From CAZHGD01 sp964531735 (GTDB lineage: Bacteria > Armatimonadota > UBA10988): 15,783 nt of DNA. Positions within the stretch are counted from its first letter, which is position 1; each line of letters begins with the position of its first letter. The DNA is taken from positions 1 to 15,783 of the forward strand of contig CAZHGD010000177.1 of the NCBI GenBank assembly GCA_964531735.1. The letters run 5' to 3'. Shown piece after piece: positions 1-7,853 of this stretch. The notes beneath the pieces were generated by a model. The model made no database searches. It was not told the origin of the DNA and saw only the letters and a program-made list of their open reading frames with translations. The translations under genes and the position numbers were made by a program.

Positions 1-522
1 GGCGCCCGCGAGATTCAGCGCGGCAAGAGCGTCGGCTTCCGCGCCGACGACTCCCGGGCCAAGGCCGGCGAATCGGACTACACCAGCATGAAGTCGCGCG
101 TCCTCGAGGAGCTGAACCGGACCTTCCGGCCCGAGTTCCTCAACCGCGTCGACGAGGTCATCGTGTTCCGCTCGCTGACCGACGTGGAGATCCGGCAGAT
201 CGTCCAGCTCATGCTGGACGTGCTGGGTCAGCACATCAAGGCCAAGGAACTGGCGCTGCACGTCAGCGACCCGGCGATGGACCTGCTGGCCAAGGAAGGC
301 TTCGACCCGAACTTCGGCGCCCGGCCGCTGCGGCGCGCCATTCAGCGGATGATCGAGGACCCGCTCAGCGAGGAGATTCTCGCCAACCGCTTCCACGCCG
401 GCGACACCATCGAGGTGCAGATCGACCCGGAGGCGCCGGCGGATACGCCGCGGTTCAGCTTCGGCACCATGGATGAGCCGCCGAGCGACGGCGAGCAGCG
501 CGAGGCGGAGACGACGGTCTGA
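1..522 (+). CDS. clpC: ClpC-type AAA+ unfoldase, C-terminal part (5' end outside window)
   Basis: The frame is open from base 1, so this is the last 173 residues of a longer protein. ClpC/ClpB-type unfoldases use ATP to thread protein substrates, ClpC usually into the ClpP protease, in the cytoplasm. The visible part is the end of the second AAA+ module. It has an RPEFLNR segment (about nt 130-150) carrying the arginine-finger region, then a small D2 helical domain with the sensor-2 motif GARPLRR (nt 316-336), then the usual C-terminal strand region. The segment starting GAREIQRGKS at the window edge and the short acidic, disordered tail fit ClpC better than ClpB. The ClpP-docking loop would lie upstream and cannot be checked. 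The stop is one base from the stop of the convergent kinase gene, leaving no room for a separate terminator. Confidence 0.9.
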   Translation, partial: GAREIQRGKSVGFRADDSRAKAGESDYTSMKSRVLEELNRTFRPEFLNRVDEVIVFRSLTDVEIRQIVQLMLDVLGQHIKAKELALHVSDPAMDLLAKEGFDPNFGARPLRRAIQRMIEDPLSEEILANRFHAGDTIEVQIDPEAPADTPRFSFGTMDEPPSDGEQREAETTV

Positions 523-523
523 C

Positions 524-1168
524 TCAGGTCAACCGCACCAACCGCGATGCGCGGTGACGCGTCGCCCAGATCAGCTCGGCGTTCGGCCGGTCGTTGACCG
601 CGATGCGCTCGTCGGCCTCGGCCTCGGTGCGGCCCACGGCGATGTGCCGCTGGCGGATGCGCCGCATCGCCAGGGCGACCGGCACCGCCAGGAACCACAC
701 CTCGTCCAGCAGCGGCGCCACCTCGTGCCACGGCGGCTCATCCAGCAGCAGGTAGTTGCCCTCGACGATGATCAGGCGCACCGCCGGCGCCACCTGCACG
801 CCGTCGGGCACCGGCTCGTGGAGTTGGCGGCTGTAGACCGGCACACCGACCGGCTCCGGCCCGTCGGCGCGCAACTGCTGCAGCAGCGCCACGAAGCCGG
901 CGGCGTCGAAGCTGGGCGGTGAGCCCTTGCGGCGCGTCAGGCCCAGTTCCGCCAGCCGGGCGTTGGACAGGTGGAAGCCGTCCATCGGCACTACGGCCAC
1001 CGCGGCAGCGCCGACGGCGCCGGCCGCCCGGCGGCGCAGCCGCTCCGCGAGCGTGCTCTTGCCGCTGCCGCCACAGCCGGCCAGGCCCAGCATCAGACGC
1101 CGGCCGCCGTGGTCCGCCAATGCTCGCAGCAGATCGTCGCCCAGTTCGGTCAGACGGTCACGACGCAT
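524..1168 (-). CDS. P-loop nucleoside/small-molecule kinase, uridine kinase-like family
   Basis: This 214-residue cytoplasmic ATP-dependent kinase has a Walker A loop GCGGSGKS at residues 31-38. A DGFH motif at 63-66 follows the first core strand. The segment RRKGSPPSFD lies around residues 79-88, a Walker B-like strand IIVEGNYLLL at 133-142, and an Arg-rich lid with RHIAVGRTEAEADERI near 174-189 followed by NDRPNAELI. This combination is typical of the uridine kinase/pantothenate kinase-like family (relatives of E. coli YggC and fructose/nucleoside kinases). Family membership is clear but the phosphate acceptor cannot be assigned. It starts 4 bp after the pepA stop with no good Shine-Dalgarno site, so translation is probably coupled to pepA. 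Its 3' end abuts the convergent clpC end. Confidence 0.85.
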   Translation of the reverse strand: MRRDRLTELGDDLLRALADHGGRRLMLGLAGCGGSGKSTLAERLRRRAAGAVGAAAVAVVPMDGFHLSNARLAELGLTRRKGSPPSFDAAGFVALLQQLRADGPEPVGVPVYSRQLHEPVPDGVQVAPAVRLIIVEGNYLLLDEPPWHEVAPLLDEVWFLAVPVALAMRRIRQRHIAVGRTEAEADERIAVNDRPNAELIWATRHRASRLVRLT

Positions 1169-1172
1169 CGGC

Positions 1173-2675
1173 TCAATCGTCCAGGTCGCGCTTGGCCAGG
1201 CTCAGGCACAAGTTGATCAGCGTGCGCACGCCGAAGCCGACCGCGCCCTGCGTCAGGTAGTGCTTGTCGGCGTCGGCCATGCCGCGTCCGGCGATGTCGA
1301 GGTGCGCCCACGGCGTCTCGCCCACGAACGCCTTGAGGAACTCGGCCGCCACGCTGGCGCCGCCGCCGGGCTCCTTGGCCACGTTCCGCAAGTCGGCGAT
1401 GGGACTGCTCAGCAGCTCGGCGTAGTCCGCATCGAGCGGCAGCTCCCAGAACTTCTCGCCACTTTGGGCGCCGACCTGTCGAACGCGCTCGACGAGACGC
1501 GGTGAGGTGCCGAACACACCCGCGTTGACCGGACCCAGCGCCCGGCTGCACGCGCCGGTCAACGTAGCGATGTCCACCACCGGGGCCAGCGACAGCTCGC
1601 TGGTCGCGTAGGCCAGCGCATCGGCCAGGATCAGCCGGCCCTCGGCGTCGGTGTTCAGGATCTCGACGCTCTTGCCGCCAAAGCCGGTGACCACGTCGCC
1701 GGGCCGGAGCGAAGTGCCGTCGACCAGGTTCATCACCGCCGGGATGACCGCCGTGACGTTGAGCGGCACCTGCAGCCGCGCGATGGCCGACATCGCACCC
1801 AGGACCGCCGCCGCCCCGCTCATGTCGCCCTTCATGGTCGTCATGCCGTCGGCGCTCTTGATGCTCAGCCCGCCGGCATCGAAGCAGACGCCCTTGCCCA
1901 CGAGGCCCAGCGCCGGCCCGTCGCCGACCTGGTGCGACAGGACGATCAGTGCCGCCGGGTGGGGGCTGCCCCGGTTGACCGCCAGGAGCAGGCCGAAGCC
2001 GCGCGCGGCCAACTCGTCAGCCTCCAAGACCGTGCAGGTCAAGCCGTGCTTCGCCGCCACCTGACGCGCCTGGTTGGCCAGGTCCTCCGGCGTCAAGTCG
2101 CTGGCGCTGGTGTTCACCAAGTCGCGCGCGAGGCAGGTGGCTTCGGCCTTGGCCAAGCCGACCTCGACGCCGCGCCGCACCGCGTCGGCGTGCGCCGGCT
2201 CGGCGGCCAGCACGGCCAGCGACGGCGCCGGCTGGCTGTCGCCGGCACGCCGGTAGCGCTCGCAGCGGTAGTTGGCCAGGACCGCACCCTCGACCACGGT
2301 CTCGGCCGCCTGCACCGGCTCGAGCAGCCCGCCGCCCGGTGGCACCGCGGCGATGTCGGTCGCGCCTTCGGCCCGCAGCCGGCGCCAGCCCTCGGCCGTC
2401 GCCTGACGGACCGTCTCGAGCGTCAACTCATCGAGCTTGCCCAGCCCGACCAGCGCCAGCCGGCGCACGCCCAGGTTGCCCAGGGTGTGCACCACCGTGA
2501 CGTGGTTGCGCTTGCCGCTGAGCGCTTGTTCGCCAAACAGGCGCGAGAGGTAGCCCTCGAGCGCCTGATCGGCCTGCGTTGCGCCGCCGAGCAGGCCGGC
2601 ATCCTCGTACACCCCGATGATGGCCCCGTCGGCCACGAGCTGATTCAGCGCAGCGGCAGACCCCGCGACGTTCAT
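1173..2675 (-). CDS. pepA: Leucyl aminopeptidase, peptidase family M17
   Basis: This 500-residue cytosolic metallo-aminopeptidase removes N-terminal residues from peptides. It is normally a hexamer with two metal ions per subunit. The N-terminal macro-like domain covers roughly residues 1-165 and the catalytic domain the rest. The metal and catalytic residues are all present: K261 and D266 in GKGVCFDAGG, catalytic K273, D284 in MKGDMSGAAAV, and D343, E345 and R347 in the family signature NTDAEGRL. Length is normal for the family. The start ATG is preceded by a GGAGG site about 8 bases upstream. The gene is divergent from the MATE gene and is the first gene of a two-gene unit with the downstream kinase. 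The family also contains DNA-binding members, but nothing here shows such a role. Confidence 0.95.
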   Translation of the reverse strand: MNVAGSAAALNQLVADGAIIGVYEDAGLLGGATQADQALEGYLSRLFGEQALSGKRNHVTVVHTLGNLGVRRLALVGLGKLDELTLETVRQATAEGWRRLRAEGATDIAAVPPGGGLLEPVQAAETVVEGAVLANYRCERYRRAGDSQPAPSLAVLAAEPAHADAVRRGVEVGLAKAEATCLARDLVNTSASDLTPEDLANQARQVAAKHGLTCTVLEADELAARGFGLLLAVNRGSPHPAALIVLSHQVGDGPALGLVGKGVCFDAGGLSIKSADGMTTMKGDMSGAAAVLGAMSAIARLQVPLNVTAVIPAVMNLVDGTSLRPGDVVTGFGGKSVEILNTDAEGRLILADALAYATSELSLAPVVDIATLTGACSRALGPVNAGVFGTSPRLVERVRQVGAQSGEKFWELPLDADYAELLSSPIADLRNVAKEPGGGASVAAEFLKAFVGETPWAHLDIAGRGMADADKHYLTQGAVGFGVRTLINLCLSLAKRDLDD

Positions 2676-2747
2676 GTCGGCCTCCAGTCGATGGCAGGTG
2701 GTTCACCGCCCGCCGGCGATTCCTGTGTTACAGACTCATGATATGCT
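2676..2747. promoter_or_regulatory. Divergent intergenic region, pepA/MATE, candidate promoters
   Basis: These 72 bases separate the divergent pepA and MATE starts and include the least GC-rich patch nearby (about 2720-2747). A TATGCT at 2742-2747 could be a -10 box for the rightward gene, and TATCAT read on the minus strand (2738-2743) one for pepA. Neither has a convincing -35 at the right distance. If the rightward box is real, the MATE message would start about 12 bases before the ATG at 2766, nearly leaderless. The pepA Shine-Dalgarno site sits at the left edge. The assignment is tentative. Confidence 0.3.
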
Positions 2748-4247
2748 GTGGGCGCAGTCACCGCCATGCCCTCCAGCGAAGACACCGAACGACTGAACGC
2801 GGCGCGCCGAGAGGACATCCTCAGCGGCCCGCTGGTGCGCGCCTTGCTGCGCCTGGCCTGGCCCACCGCGGCGGCTTCGGCGTTGCAGGGCGTCCTGGCC
2901 GCCGTCGACGTGATCATGGTCGGCCGGCTCGGCGGCAACGCGGTGGCCGCGGTGACCGCGGCGCGCCAGGCCGTGATGATCCAGATGGTCGCCGGCAACG
3001 CCTTCGCCATCGGCGGCGGCGCGCTGGTGGCCCAGGCCATCGGCCGCGGCGACCGTGACGAGGCCAACCACGTCCTGACGCAGGCGCTGCTGAGCTTCTG
3101 CGTGCTGCTGGTGGCCGTCCTCATCCCGGCTGGCTGGTGGCTGACACCGCCGGCGATGCGCTGGCTGACCAACGGCGACGCCGAGGTGGTCCGGCTGGGC
3201 GTGCCCTACATGCGCGTGATCATCGTCGGCAGCATCTTCACGCTGCTCGGGTTCGGCGCCGCGGCCGGCCTACGTGGCGCGGGCGACACGCAGACGCCGC
3301 TGCGCGTGGCGCTGGTTGCCAACGTCCTGCACGTGCCCGCCAACTACCTGTTCATCTTCGGGCTGCCGTCGCTCGGGCTGCCCGGTCTGGGCGTGGTCGG
3401 CGCGGCCTGGGGCACCATGGCCGCGCGGTCATGGACCAACCTGTTGCTGTTCTGGTGGCTCTATCGCGGCGGTCTGGTGCTGCGCCTGCTGCCGCCGAGC
3501 CGGTGGCGGTTCGACCCACGCGTGATGTGGTCGATGGGCCGCATCGGCCTGCCGGCTTCGCTCTCCAGCATCATCCTCAACCTGAACGGCGTCGCGGTCT
3601 TGTCGGTGCTGGCGCGCACCGAGGCCGGCAGTGTCGCGCTGGCGGCGTTCGGCCTGAGCAGCAACCTGCGCAATCTGGGCACCTGGATCACCTGGGGCCT
3701 GTCCGACGCCACCATGGCCATGGTCGGCCAGAACATCGGCGCGCGCCAACGGCGCCGGGCGCGCGCGGCCGGGTTTGCCGCGGCGCGCGTCGCGTTCGCG
3801 TTCCTCGCCGTGGCCGGCACGCTCATGGCGCTGGTCGGGCCATGGGTGTTCCCGCTGGTGCTCCGCGAGGACGACCCGGCGCGCAAGCAGTTGGTGGTCA
3901 CCATCGCCATGCAGTTCATGCTGACCCAGGTGGTGGCGCTGCCGTGCCTCGGGGTCGGCATGACCATCGAAGGCGCCCTGCGCGGCGCCGGCGACGCCAT
4001 GGCGGCGATGCTCAACAACGCGCTCAGCTTCCTGGTGGTCGGCGTCCCGCTGTGCTTCCTGCTGGCGCTGAAGCAGACCTCGCTCGGACCGCTGACCATC
4101 CCGGGCGCCGGCCTGGGTCCGTGGGGCGTCTGGATCGGCATGTCGCTGGCCATGATGACGCGGGGCGCGTCGATGTATCAGCGCTGGCGCGTGACCCGCT
4201 GGCGCGCGCAGCCAGTGGACGCCGACGAGCGACAGGAACCGGCCTGA
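2748..4247 (+). CDS. MATE family multidrug/toxin efflux transporter
   Basis: This inner-membrane antiporter exports cationic drugs or toxic metabolites using H+ or Na+. The protein has about 12 hydrophobic segments in two similar halves. Counting from the GTG at 2748, the family signature in the first half is an Asp near the first helix pair, VDVIMVGRLG (D54), then IGRGDRDEA near 98-106. The conserved LRGAGDT lies at 175-181. The second half repeats the same element as LRGAGDAMA near residue 415. At 499 residues the length is slightly above the usual 440-480 because of hydrophilic ends. The start is uncertain: GTG 2748 or ATG 2766, neither with a clear ribosome site. The longer form adds six residues. 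The gene is followed after 34 bp by the beta-helix gene, so the two may be cotranscribed. The substrate cannot be predicted. Confidence 0.92.
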   Translation: MGAVTAMPSSEDTERLNAARREDILSGPLVRALLRLAWPTAAASALQGVLAAVDVIMVGRLGGNAVAAVTAARQAVMIQMVAGNAFAIGGGALVAQAIGRGDRDEANHVLTQALLSFCVLLVAVLIPAGWWLTPPAMRWLTNGDAEVVRLGVPYMRVIIVGSIFTLLGFGAAAGLRGAGDTQTPLRVALVANVLHVPANYLFIFGLPSLGLPGLGVVGAAWGTMAARSWTNLLLFWWLYRGGLVLRLLPPSRWRFDPRVMWSMGRIGLPASLSSIILNLNGVAVLSVLARTEAGSVALAAFGLSSNLRNLGTWITWGLSDATMAMVGQNIGARQRRRARAAGFAAARVAFAFLAVAGTLMALVGPWVFPLVLREDDPARKQLVVTIAMQFMLTQVVALPCLGVGMTIEGALRGAGDAMAAMLNNALSFLVVGVPLCFLLALKQTSLGPLTIPGAGLGPWGVWIGMSLAMMTRGASMYQRWRVTRWRAQPVDADERQEPA

Positions 4248-4281
4248 GCGTGGCCAACAGCAGCGGCAACGGAGTCCTGCC

Positions 4282-6138
4282 ATGTGGCCGGTTACCTCGC
4301 TGCTGTGTCTGCCGCTGCTCGCCCCGACAGTCGAGATCCACGTCGCCGCCAACGGGCGCGACACCTGGTCCGGCCGCTTGGCCGCCCCGAACGCCGACCG
4401 CACCGACGGCCCGCTGGCCAGTCCCGCGGCGGCCGTGACCGCGGCGCGCCAGCTCGCGGCCGGCACACCGCGGCGCATCGTCCTGCACACCGGCCGCTAC
4501 TATGTCGAGCAGGCGATCGTGCTCGGACCCGACGACTCCGGCCTGACCGTCGCCGCCGCCACCGGCGAGACCCCGGTGCTGCTCGGCGGCCGCGCGTTGA
4601 GCGGCTGGCAGCCCGATGGCGACCGCTTCCTGGCGGTCGACCTGCCGCCACTCGACGGCCAGCCGTGGGACTTTCGTTTGCTGCAAGTGAACGGTGGCTG
4701 GCGGCACCGCGCGCGGTACCCGAAGACCGGCCGGCTGACGCACCTGACCGACTTCAAGGTGCCCTGGATGAGCACCACCGGCGGCGGCTGGCAGCGCAAG
4801 CCGACCGACGAGGAACTCACCACGCTGCGCTACCGGGCCGGCGACCTGCCGGCCGACCTCGATCTGCGGAACGCCGAGCTGACCGTCTACCACATGTGGG
4901 ACGAATCGCTGGTGGGCCTGGCCAGCCACGATCCGGCCACGCAGACACTGCGCTTCCGCAACAAGGCCGGACACCCGCCGGGCGCTTTCGGACAGCACGA
5001 CTACGTGGTGCAGAACACGCGTGAGGGGATGACCGAGCCAGGTCGTTGGTACCTGGACCGCTCGCGCCAGAAGCTGGTCTACTGGCCCCTGCCGGATGAG
5101 CACCCCGGCGCCATCGACGCCGTGGCACCCACCACGCAGGTGATCATCCGCCTGGCCGGCACCAAGGAGCGGTTCGTCCGCGACGTGGCGCTGGTGGGCT
5201 TGCAGTTCGGCGTCACCAGCACGCCGCTGAAGGCGGGCGGCTTCGGGGCGGGCGCCTATGAGGGCGCCGTCACCGTGACCTATGCCGCCGACTGCCGGCT
5301 GGAAGCGCTGCGGATCAGCAATGTCGCCGGGCAGGGCATCAAGACCTGGCAGACCACCGGCCTACGCGTGTCGCGCTGCGAGATCGCGTCGGCCGGTGCC
5401 TGCGGTCTCAAGTTCGACGGTCGCGACGCGGTGGTGTCGGACAACCGCGTCCACCACATCGGCCTCGCCTACCCCTCGGCCATCGCGCTCTGGGCCGGCG
5501 GGCAAGGCCACCTCGTCGAGCACAATGAGGTCCACCACTGCCCCTACACCGGCATCGCCGCGGGCGGACAGGACACGCGCATCGAGGCCAACCTGATCCA
5601 CCACGCCATGGAGGTGCTGCACGACGGCGCGGGCATCTACATCACCTTCTGCAAGCGACTGGTGGTCCGCGGCAACGTGATCCGCGACATCGTCGACACC
5701 GGCGGCTACGGGGCCTCGGCCTACTACCTCGACGAGCAGGCCGAGGACTGCCTCGTCGAGGGCAACCTGTCCTACCGGGTGGTGCGCTGCTCGCACAACC
5801 ACATGGCCAAGCGCAACACGGTGCGCCACAACGTCTTCGTCAACGACGGTGACCTGCTGCTCACCTTCCCGAAGTCGACCGAGTACGCGTTCGAGCACAA
5901 CGTGCTGCGGGCCGGCGGCAAGATCGTCTTCCAGAACCCGGCCGGCGTCACCAAGTGGACCGGCAACCTGCTCCACAGTGCCACCGGCAAGGTCGACGGC
6001 GCCCCGGCCGACCAGGTCGGACCGGCCGCGGTGTTTGCCGACGAGGCCGCCGGCGACTACCGCCTGCGGCCCGGCTCGGCCGGCACCGATCGCGGCGTGA
6101 CGCCGCTCGACGTGGCCGGCGTGGGCCCGCGCCCGTAG
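4282..6138 (+). CDS. Secreted right-handed parallel beta-helix protein, probable polysaccharide-active enzyme
   Basis: This 618-residue protein begins with a short hydrophobic leader (MWPVTSLLCLPLLAP) that lacks the usual basic residues. It then has the segment IHVAANGRDTWSGRL, with GRDTWSGRLAAPNADRTDGP at residues 25-44. That opening is typical of secreted beta-helix proteins resembling glycoside hydrolase family 141 and pectate-lyase-like enzymes. Residues about 300-560 form successive short beta-helix rungs, seen as repeated V-x-x-N-x-V/I-H-H and I-x-x-N-x-I patterns. Examples are VSDNRVHHIG, VEHNEVHHC, IEANLIHHA, VRGNVIRDI, VEGNLSYRV, VRHNVFVND and FEHNVLRAG. The acidic DGAGIY (D448-Y453) is a plausible active-site element, but this is inference. 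GGAG lies 7 bases before the ATG. Glycosidase or lyase activity, and its substrate, cannot be decided from sequence. It ends in front of the convergent chemoreceptor gene. Confidence 0.8.
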   Translation: MWPVTSLLCLPLLAPTVEIHVAANGRDTWSGRLAAPNADRTDGPLASPAAAVTAARQLAAGTPRRIVLHTGRYYVEQAIVLGPDDSGLTVAAATGETPVLLGGRALSGWQPDGDRFLAVDLPPLDGQPWDFRLLQVNGGWRHRARYPKTGRLTHLTDFKVPWMSTTGGGWQRKPTDEELTTLRYRAGDLPADLDLRNAELTVYHMWDESLVGLASHDPATQTLRFRNKAGHPPGAFGQHDYVVQNTREGMTEPGRWYLDRSRQKLVYWPLPDEHPGAIDAVAPTTQVIIRLAGTKERFVRDVALVGLQFGVTSTPLKAGGFGAGAYEGAVTVTYAADCRLEALRISNVAGQGIKTWQTTGLRVSRCEIASAGACGLKFDGRDAVVSDNRVHHIGLAYPSAIALWAGGQGHLVEHNEVHHCPYTGIAAGGQDTRIEANLIHHAMEVLHDGAGIYITFCKRLVVRGNVIRDIVDTGGYGASAYYLDEQAEDCLVEGNLSYRVVRCSHNHMAKRNTVRHNVFVNDGDLLLTFPKSTEYAFEHNVLRAGGKIVFQNPAGVTKWTGNLLHSATGKVDGAPADQVGPAAVFADEAAGDYRLRPGSAGTDRGVTPLDVAGVGPRP

Positions 6139-6152
6139 CGCCGCGGCCCACG
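6120..6152. terminator. GC-rich hairpin at the convergent beta-helix/chemoreceptor gene ends
   Basis: CGTGGGCC (6120-6127) and GGCCCACG (6145-6152) are perfect 8-bp complements. An inner GCGC/GCGC stem (6129-6132 with 6138-6141) can form within the loop. The beta-helix stop TAG lies at 6136-6138, inside the loop. The position between two convergent genes (the next stop is at 6168) suits a transcription stop serving either strand. There is no T run on either side, so it is not a canonical intrinsic terminator, and in such GC-rich DNA it could be chance. Confidence 0.35.
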
Positions 6153-6167
6153 TCCGGTCGGCCCTGG

Positions 6168-7801
6168 TCAGAAGTCGTGCATGTCGTCCAGCGGAATGAC
6201 CGCCTGGGCGGCCGACTTGGCGACGCTGGTCCGTGGCGCCGGCGCNNNNNNNNNNNNNNNNNNNNNNNNNNNNNNNNNNNNNNNNNNNNNNNNNNNNNNN
6301 NNNNNNNNNNNNNNNNNNNNNNNNNNNNNNNNNNNNNNNNNNNNNCGGCGCCTCCGGACTGCCCGGTCACCAGTTGGTTGAGCGAGGCCACCAGGGCGTT
6401 CAACTCCCGTGCCTGCCCGGCCATCTCCTCGCTCGCCGCCGATGACTCCTCGGCGCTCGCGGCATTCGACTGCGTGGCGCGGTCGATCTGGCCGACCGCG
6501 TCGTTGATCTGATGGATGCCCTTGGCTTGCTCGCCGCTGGCCGTGGCCACCTCGGCCAGCAGCACGGCCACGTCGCGCGAGCTGCGGCTCAGCTCCGTCA
6601 GCGTGGTGCCCACTTCGGTTGACACCGCCACGCCGGCGTCAGCCTCGCGGCGGGCCTGATCGATCAGGTCGGCGGTGGAGCGCGCCGCTCCGGCGCTCCG
6701 CTGAGCGAGGCTGCGCACCTCTTCCGCCACAACGGCAAAGCCCTTGCCCGCCTCGCCCGCGCGGGCCGCCTCCACAGCCGCGTTCAGCGCCAGCAGATTC
6801 GTCTGGAAGGCGATCTCGTCGATGGTCTTGAGGATCTTGGCGGTCTGGTCCGATGACGACTTGATCCGCTGCATCGTCTCGCCCATGCGGTTCATCGCAT
6901 CGTCACCACGCGCCGCCGATTCCACCGCGGCGTTGGCAATCGCGCTGGCCTGCCGCGAGTTGTCGGCATTCTGAGCGGTCATCGACGACAACTGCTCCAA
7001 GGCCGCCGAGGTCTCTTGGAGACTCGACGCCTGTTCGGTCGCCGCCTGCGCCATCTGCTGGCTGGTCTCAGCCACCTGCATCGAAGCGCCGTGGATCTGA
7101 GCCGAGCCGCCGCGTAGGCCCGTGATGGCCACCTGGATCGGCCCGGCAATGGCGCGGGTCAGCAGGACGCCCAGCAAGATGCCGGCGCCGCCCGCAATGA
7201 GCACCGCCAGGAGCGCCACCATCCGCACCTGCCGGGCGGTCGCCGACAGGCGGCGCTCAGCCTCCTCGGCGTCTTTGGCCAGCGAGTCGGCGAGCCGGTC
7301 GAGGGCCTCGGTGGCCTGGCGGAACGGCTTGTCGGCCTCGGCATCCAGTGCTTGGATGGCCTTGAGACGCGCTTGTTCGGCGGCCGGGTCGGTGCTGGCC
7401 AGGATCGCCTTGACCTCCGGCAGCAGCTTGGTCTTGACGATGCTGTCGTAGGCGTCGTCCGACTGCTTGACCTGCGCCAGCAGGTCCTTTTCCGTCGAGG
7501 TGTCGGCAAGCGCGGCCAGCTTCTTCTGCAACTCGCCGAACCGCTGCGATTCCTGCTCGAACTCGTCCATCGCCTTCAGGTCGTGGTTGATGACCAGGTC
7601 GGCCGTCGCTCGTCCTTGTGCCCCCATGGCCTCGGCGGCCTCGTGGGCCCGCGCCATGCCGGTCGCGCGGTCATAGGTGGCCTGGCTTTCGGCCGTCATA
7701 CGACCGACGCCCCAAACCGACAGCCCGCCGCCGATGGCCGACAAGCCGACGACCACGGCGAAGCCGGTGATCAGCCTCGCTCCCAGGCTGGCATTCCGCA
7801 T
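6168..7801 (-). CDS. Methyl-accepting chemotaxis protein, interrupted by assembly gap
   Basis: This is a transmembrane chemoreceptor that signals through CheA/CheW. Residues 1-485 are readable. TM1 covers about 10-32 and a helical periplasmic sensor of about 160 residues (four-helix-bundle type) covers 33-194. TM2 is at 195-216, with a shortened HAMP-like linker beginning at P221. A long methyl-accepting coiled coil follows, with the near-invariant signalling tip EIAFQTNLLALNAAVEAARA (from 329) running to about 367. After SLNQLVTGQSGGA the sequence enters the gap. On the far side, another frame gives 25 residues, an Ala-rich linker and then IPLDDMHDF followed by a stop at 6168. That is a normal chemoreceptor tail, so the true gene ends there. 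AAGGAG lies 8 bases before the ATG. The gene follows the porin gene by 52 bp on the same strand. Confidence 0.88.
6246..6345. other. Assembly gap, 100 Ns
   Basis: This run of exactly 100 Ns is the conventional placeholder for a scaffold gap of unknown length. It falls in the Ala/Pro/Gly-rich linker before the chemoreceptor C-terminus. Both flanks carry GGCGCC repeats (GGCGCCGGCGC on the left, CGGCGCC on the right), which may explain why assembly broke here. For the chemoreceptor frame to be continuous, the true missing length must leave remainder 2 when divided by 3. The 100-base placeholder leaves remainder 1 and so breaks the frame. Confidence 0.98.
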
Positions 7802-7853
7802 CGTTGCTGCTCCTTCGCGCCGCTGTTGAGGTGGCCGCGGCCGGACCGTTGGC

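Noticed and set aside
523..523. Terminator between the convergent clpC and kinase genes
   Set aside because: Only one base separates the stops, and I saw no clear inverted repeat with a T run around it.
1932..2741. 269-codon plus-strand frame opposite pepA
   Set aside because: No ribosome site or domain, and complementary to catalytic motifs of pepA.
3429..5103. Two overlapping minus-strand open frames of 353 and 359 codons opposite the MATE and beta-helix genes
   Set aside because: His/Arg/Gln/Pro-rich translations with no recognisable motif, and the plus-strand genes are well supported by family motifs.
5948..6245. Apparent extension of the chemoreceptor reading frame through the Ns into the beta-helix gene
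   Set aside because: The extension is Arg/Pro/Ser nonsense antisense to a well-supported gene. The real chemoreceptor tail is seen in another frame ending at 6168.
7833..7842. 10-bp palindrome GGCCGCGGCC between porin and chemoreceptor
   Set aside because: Short G/C-only palindromes are expected by chance here. There is no T run and no extension of the stem.
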